This document shows, piece by piece, positions 62,642 to 64,000 of a stretch of 64,000 nt of DNA. The notes beneath the pieces are model-generated. The model was not told where the DNA came from and ran no database searches. It was given only the letters and a program-made list of their open reading frames with translations. A program made the translations under genes and the position numbers. Numbering within the stretch: position 1 is the stretch's first letter; every line of letters starts with the position of its first letter. The stretch is from the NCBI GenBank assembly GCA_943788345.1, contig CALSPX010000006.1:124001-188000 (forward strand), written 5' to 3'. This DNA comes from Ascidiaceihabitans sp023955215 (lineage in GTDB: Bacteria; Pseudomonadota; Alphaproteobacteria; Rhodobacterales; Rhodobacteraceae).

Positions 62642-63811
62642 TTAAGTGGTCAAGGGCATGCGCCGTTCAACCATCTCAGCGTACCAACTGCATCCTGCAG
62701 GGATCGCGTCGTCGTTAAAGTTATATTCTGGGTGATGGACGGTTGCCCCGTCCCCGTTGCCTACCATGATATATGCACCTGGGCGCTCTTCCAACATATA
62801 GGCAAAGTCTTCGGCGGCCATAATCGGCGGTGTGTTGCTGTCCACCGATCCTGCAACCGCAAGGGCCGCATCGCTGGCATAATCTGTGTTGGCGTCTGTG
62901 TTCACTGTCACAGGGTAGCCGCGTCTGTAGTCAAGTTCGGCCACGCAATCATGGGCTTGGGCCGTTAGGCTGACCAGTTTCTTGATCTTTTCTTCAACGA
63001 TGTCGCGCACCTTTGGATCAAGGGTACGCACGGTGCCGTTCATCTTTACCACTTGGGGGATGATGTTATGCGCCTCTGTGTCTGAGTGCAGTGAACAGAC
63101 GGACACAACCACGTTCTCAAGCGGATCAATCACGCGCGATGCCACCGATTGCAACGCTAGGATGACATGTGCAGATGCTACGTTTGGATCAACCGCCTCA
63201 TGCGGGGCCGCAGCATGACCACCACGTCCTGTGATTGTCAGGTAAAACTCATCCGCAGCCGCCAACAACGGGCCAGAACGGATCGCAAATTCACCCACAG
63301 GAAAGAACGGCATATTGTGCATGCCATACACCTCATCAATGCCCCAACGCTCCATCAGACCGTCCTTGCACATCTCAAGGCCGCCACCGCCGCCCTCTTC
63401 CGCAGGTTGGAAGATCATCACGGCCGTTCCGTCAAAATTGCGGGTCTCCGCCAAATATTGCGCAGCGCCCAGCAACATCGCCGTATGCCCGTCGTGGCCA
63501 CAAGCATGCATCTTGCCCGGGATCGTGCTGGCGTATTCTAACCCTGTTTGTTCATGGATCGGCAGCGCATCCATGTCAGCGCGCAGGCCGATCACACGAC
63601 CTGATGTATCGGTGCGCCCCTTAATGACAGCCACAACACCCGTCTGACCGATTCCCGTGGTGATGTCGGTTATGCCGAACTCACGTAGGCGGTCCTCAAC
63701 GAATTTGGCAGTATTATGCACATCAAAGCCCAATTCAGGGTGCATGTGCAAATGACGACGCCACGCTGTTATTTCGGCGTGGGTTTCGGCAAATCTGTTC
63801 TTAATCGGCAT
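62642..63811 (-). CDS. M20 family amidohydrolase, paralogue 2
   Basis: This 389-residue enzyme is a near-copy of the downstream M20 gene: DALPIHEQTGLEYAS, MHACGHDGHTAML and QPAEEGGGGGLEM are shared, while the dimerisation domain diverges more. The catalytic Glu in the PAEEG motif is present. It starts 15 bases after the FAD oxidoreductase stop, so the trio may process an N-acyl or amino-acid derivative and then oxidise it. Confidence 0.9.
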   Translation of the reverse strand: MPIKNRFAETHAEITAWRRHLHMHPELGFDVHNTAKFVEDRLREFGITDITTGIGQTGVVAVIKGRTDTSGRVIGLRADMDALPIHEQTGLEYASTIPGKMHACGHDGHTAMLLGAAQYLAETRNFDGTAVMIFQPAEEGGGGGLEMCKDGLMERWGIDEVYGMHNMPFFPVGEFAIRSGPLLAAADEFYLTITGRGGHAAAPHEAVDPNVASAHVILALQSVASRVIDPLENVVVSVCSLHSDTEAHNIIPQVVKMNGTVRTLDPKVRDIVEEKIKKLVSLTAQAHDCVAELDYRRGYPVTVNTDANTDYASDAALAVAGSVDSNTPPIMAAEDFAYMLEERPGAYIMVGNGDGATVHHPEYNFNDDAIPAGCSWYAEMVERRMPLTT

Positions 63812-63826
63812 GTCATCACCTTTAAA

Positions 63827-64000
63827 CTATATGGCAGGGCCTAACCGCATTTTGCTGCCATCGCTAAAGCGGCTTAAGCGGAATCTTGTTAGATCATGGC
63901 CCACATCTTCACCAGTTGCCAGTGCGGCAAGTATGCGCCCTGCCCCCGGCCCAATGCCAAAACCATGGCCACTGAATCCCGTGCCCAGTGTCAAACCTGG
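63827..64000 (-). CDS. FAD-dependent (DAO-type) oxidoreductase, C-terminal end
   Basis: The last 57 residues of a frame running off the right edge read LTLGTGFSGHGFGIGPGAG then LAALATGED, the typical end of D-amino-acid-oxidase/glycine-oxidase-like flavoproteins, where the GxGFSGHG loop contacts FAD. The stop is TAG at 63827. It lies upstream of the two M20 genes on the same strand, so a joint operon is likely. Substrate cannot be told. Confidence 0.8.
   Translation of the reverse strand, partial: PGLTLGTGFSGHGFGIGPGAGRILAALATGEDVGHDLTRFRLSRFSDGSKMRLGPAI

Noticed and set aside
1..64000. CRISPR array, tRNA, rRNA or transposase
   Set aside because: No regularly spaced repeats, no cloverleaf-like stretch and no transposase or integrase motif noticed on reading; a tRNA scan would be the proper test.

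Overview
The window looks like a chromosomal segment of a marine alphaproteobacterium of the Roseobacter group (Rhodobacteraceae). The evidence is a nuo operon carrying the accessory frames typical of that family and running on into birA-coaX-rnj, a tatABC operon followed by a DUF815-type ATPase, surE-pcm-LysM/M23 together, a stand-alone Hint-domain protein, and a leucine-degradation operon. Base composition is moderate by eye for the group. I saw no tRNA, rRNA, CRISPR array, transposase or phage gene, so most of the window is core chromosome.

Layout. 1-7.0 kb, plus strand: radA 3' end, cvpA, purF, a DUF1801 protein, an SDR protein, surE-pcm and a LysM/M23 lipoprotein. 7.0-9.4 kb, minus strand: tatA-tatB-tatC and an AAA-type ATPase. 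9.6-15.5 kb: a WYL regulator with a palindrome in front of it, then on the minus strand an SDR protein, AlkC-like glycosylase, sodium/solute symporter, an orphan ABC ATPase and two Lin0512 proteins. 15.7-21.1 kb, plus strand: Hint protein, prfC, glycosyltransferase and a DEAD-box helicase, closed by a strong bidirectional terminator. 21.2-42.7 kb, minus strand: all fourteen complex I genes (nuoA to nuoN) with at least eight interspersed extra frames, continuing into birA, coaX and rnj. 43-53 kb, minus strand: leucine/isovalerate catabolism (ivd, acyl-CoA synthetase, mccB, mccA, GST, HMG-CoA lyase, enoyl-CoA hydratase) with three unrelated small frames embedded. 53-60.8 kb: DegT aminotransferase, gph, glmU-glmS, an AlkD-like protein, a lipoprotein and moaA. 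60.8-61.4 kb: a lower-GC gap holding a small gene interrupted by a stop codon. 61.4-64 kb, minus strand: two paralogous M20 amidohydrolases and the end of a FAD oxidoreductase.

How it works together: the 21-42.7 kb block encodes NADH:ubiquinone oxidoreductase plus tightly coupled small membrane proteins and lipoproteins that may assist assembly. The 43-53 kb block would take isovaleryl-CoA to acetoacetate and acetyl-CoA. glmU-glmS supply UDP-GlcNAc. Tat exports folded redox proteins.

Most notable: (i) a helix-hairpin-helix tail shared by NuoE and the Ala/Lys-rich membrane protein encoded next to it; (ii) three very short frames (57, 47 and 28 codons) chained by overlapping start and stop codons inside the nuo operon; (iii) three single-base +1 frameshifts, in glmS, moaA and the helicase tail, which look like sequence errors or fresh mutations; (iv) an ASCH/WapI-like pair between the two methylcrotonyl-CoA carboxylase subunit genes. 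I did not find anything I can defend as a wholly new defence or mobile system.
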